A DNA stretch of 6,132 nt from JACPNK01 sp964479745. GTDB taxonomy: Bacteria > Patescibacteriota > Minisyncoccia > 2-02-FULL-40-12 > IGHO2-12-FULL-4. The position numbers and the translations under genes are program-made. Location: assembly GCA_964479745.1 (NCBI GenBank), contig CAYZNJ010000043.1:1-6132 (forward strand), written 5' to 3'. Below the pieces are notes generated by a model that was not told the DNA's origin, did no database searches, and saw nothing but the letters and a program-made list of their open reading frames with translations. Below are positions 5,394-6,132 of the stretch, in pieces; position 1 is the stretch's first letter; each line of letters starts with the position of its first letter.

Positions 5394-6052
5394 TAAACTC
5401 AAACACCGAATTTGCTTTTCATTTTTTCAGACACGGAGAATCCAGAGACAATACTAATCTTGAATTTATCGGTGGTAAGGATCCGGAAATAACACCTCTT
5501 GGTGTTAGACAGGCTCGAGCTTTGGGTTTAAGGTTAAAAAAAGAAAAAATTAAATTTGACGGCCTCTATTGTTCGTCTCTGCAAAGAGTAACCCACACGG
5601 CAAGAGTGGTTTGCGGAGTAGCTGACTACAACTTTGACAAAGTTGTTGTTGTTTCGGCTCTCGAAGAGCTTGATACGGGACTATTAGCCGGCAGTAGAAG
5701 AGACGAAATATATACAGGCGCTTCCGGCAGATTGATAACTTATTTAGGTCCGTGGTTTAGGCCGCCGGGCGGCGAGTCGCAAAAGATGGTTCAACGCAGA
5801 GTTTCCGAGTGGTTTGAAAAAGAATTTTTACAGAATGAAGGTTTTTTTAAGTCAGAACGAAAATTGAATTTTGCAATTTTTGGCAGCGGCATGAATTTCA
5901 AGTGCTTATTTCAGGATATTACCGGCTGGGATTCAAGCATGTTATGGAAATTCACTCTGGATAATTGCTCCATATCCCGTTTCAGATTTAATGAACGCGG
6001 GTGGTTTGTTGATTGTGTCAATGACACCGGCCATCTGTTGGGATTGATTTAG
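5390..6052 (+). CDS. Histidine phosphatase (phosphoglycerate-mutase-like), second His replaced
   Basis: Member of histidine phosphatase branch 1, whose members dephosphorylate or transfer phosphate on small molecules through a phosphohistidine. The 220 residues begin with FFRHGES (12-18), giving Arg14 and nucleophile His15. SSLQRVTHTA (62-71) supplies a phosphate-binding Arg66. LEELDTGLLAG (91-101) holds the likely acid (Glu92 or Glu93), and PPGGES (125-130) is a family motif. The C-terminal LDNCSISRF and NDTGHL (190-198, 211-216) are also typical. The second catalytic His, usual in a SHG or THG stretch before the last helices, is missing: IFGSGMNF (163-170) has Ser166 there. The enzyme may be weakened, altered or a binding protein. 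ATG 5390 overlaps the TGA of the GlmU-like gene, implying coupled translation and a shared pathway. The specific substrate cannot be told; glycolytic mutase is unlikely given the length and context. Confidence 0.85.
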   Translation: MINSNTEFAFHFFRHGESRDNTNLEFIGGKDPEITPLGVRQARALGLRLKKEKIKFDGLYCSSLQRVTHTARVVCGVADYNFDKVVVVSALEELDTGLLAGSRRDEIYTGASGRLITYLGPWFRPPGGESQKMVQRRVSEWFEKEFLQNEGFFKSERKLNFAIFGSGMNFKCLFQDITGWDSSMLWKFTLDNCSISRFRFNERGWFVDCVNDTGHLLGLI

Positions 6053-6055
6053 GAC

Positions 6056-6132
6056 TTATTCCACCGTAACAGACTTGGCTAAATTTCTCGGTTTATCTAC
6101 ATCATAACCGAGCAAGGTCCCGAAGTGATAGG
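6056..6132 (-). CDS. glmS: Glutamine-fructose-6-phosphate aminotransferase, last 24 codons
   Basis: Reading the minus strand into its stop (TAA, plus-strand 6056-6058) gives 24 residues ending GYDVDKPRNLAKSVTVE. This matches the highly conserved C-terminus of GlmS (DVDxPRNLAKSVTVE), the isomerase-domain end that forms part of the fructose-6-phosphate site. GlmS makes glucosamine-6-phosphate from fructose-6-phosphate and glutamine, the first committed step towards UDP-GlcNAc and peptidoglycan. The rest of the gene lies beyond the window. It converges on the phosphatase gene with only 3 bases between the stop codons. Its location next to a GlmU-like gene supports a sugar-nucleotide role for that gene. 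Although short, the match is distinctive. Confidence 0.93.
   Translation of the reverse strand, partial: YHFGTLLGYDVDKPRNLAKSVTVE

Noticed and set aside
5391..5396. Possible recoding of TGA as glycine (genetic code 25), since some candidate phyla use it
   Set aside because: TGA ends the GlmU-like gene exactly at the beta-helix C-terminus and is followed by an in-frame TAA. No gene in the window needs TGA read as an amino acid.

Overview
The window looks like ordinary bacterial chromosome of moderate to low GC with densely packed genes. The gene styles suggest a candidate phyla radiation (Patescibacteria/Parcubacteria-like) genome. This rests on the short FtsQ with a Cys pair, the alanine racemase with Met-Asn where Met-Asp is usual, the variant seryl-tRNA synthetase motif 3, and a long intergenic palindrome of a kind I associate from memory with such genomes. 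That placement is inference and was not tested by search. TGA occurs as a stop (followed at once by an in-frame TAA), and all genes read well with the standard bacterial code.

Layout: the 3' 250 codons of serS (3-755) are followed by a 100-bp gap filled almost entirely by a ~35-bp imperfect inverted repeat (766-848). Then come alr (856-1974) and a FtsQ/DivIB-type division protein (1967-2779), overlapping by 8 bp. A 153-bp regulatory gap follows, holding a stem-loop, a near-consensus extended -10 promoter (2824-2852), an inverted repeat over the predicted start of transcription, two small hairpins and a strong Shine-Dalgarno. It drives a membrane-anchored SPFH/prohibitin-family protein (2933-4027), which ends in a clear rho-independent terminator (4061-4088). 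Next is a GlmU-like two-domain protein, nucleotidyltransferase plus left-handed beta-helix (4122-5393), overlapping by 4 bp with a histidine-phosphatase (phosphoglycerate-mutase-like) gene (5390-6052). Three bases further on, the 3' end of glmS enters on the minus strand (6056-6132); only its last 24 codons are visible.

Functional theme: several genes bear on the cell envelope. Alr supplies D-alanine for peptidoglycan, FtsQ acts in the divisome, GlmS makes glucosamine-6-phosphate, and the GlmU-like protein would act later in UDP-GlcNAc or related sugar-nucleotide synthesis. The most unusual signals are: (1) the coupled GlmU-like/phosphatase pair, each lacking by eye a residue normally catalytic in its family (metal-binding Asp to Ser116; second catalytic His to Ser166); (2) the three-membrane-segment N-terminus on the SPFH protein, with a Cys where simpler relatives have a lipoprotein Cys, behind an elaborate promoter/leader; and (3) the long palindrome between serS and alr. 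I see no CRISPR array, insertion sequence, tRNA, rRNA or defence system.
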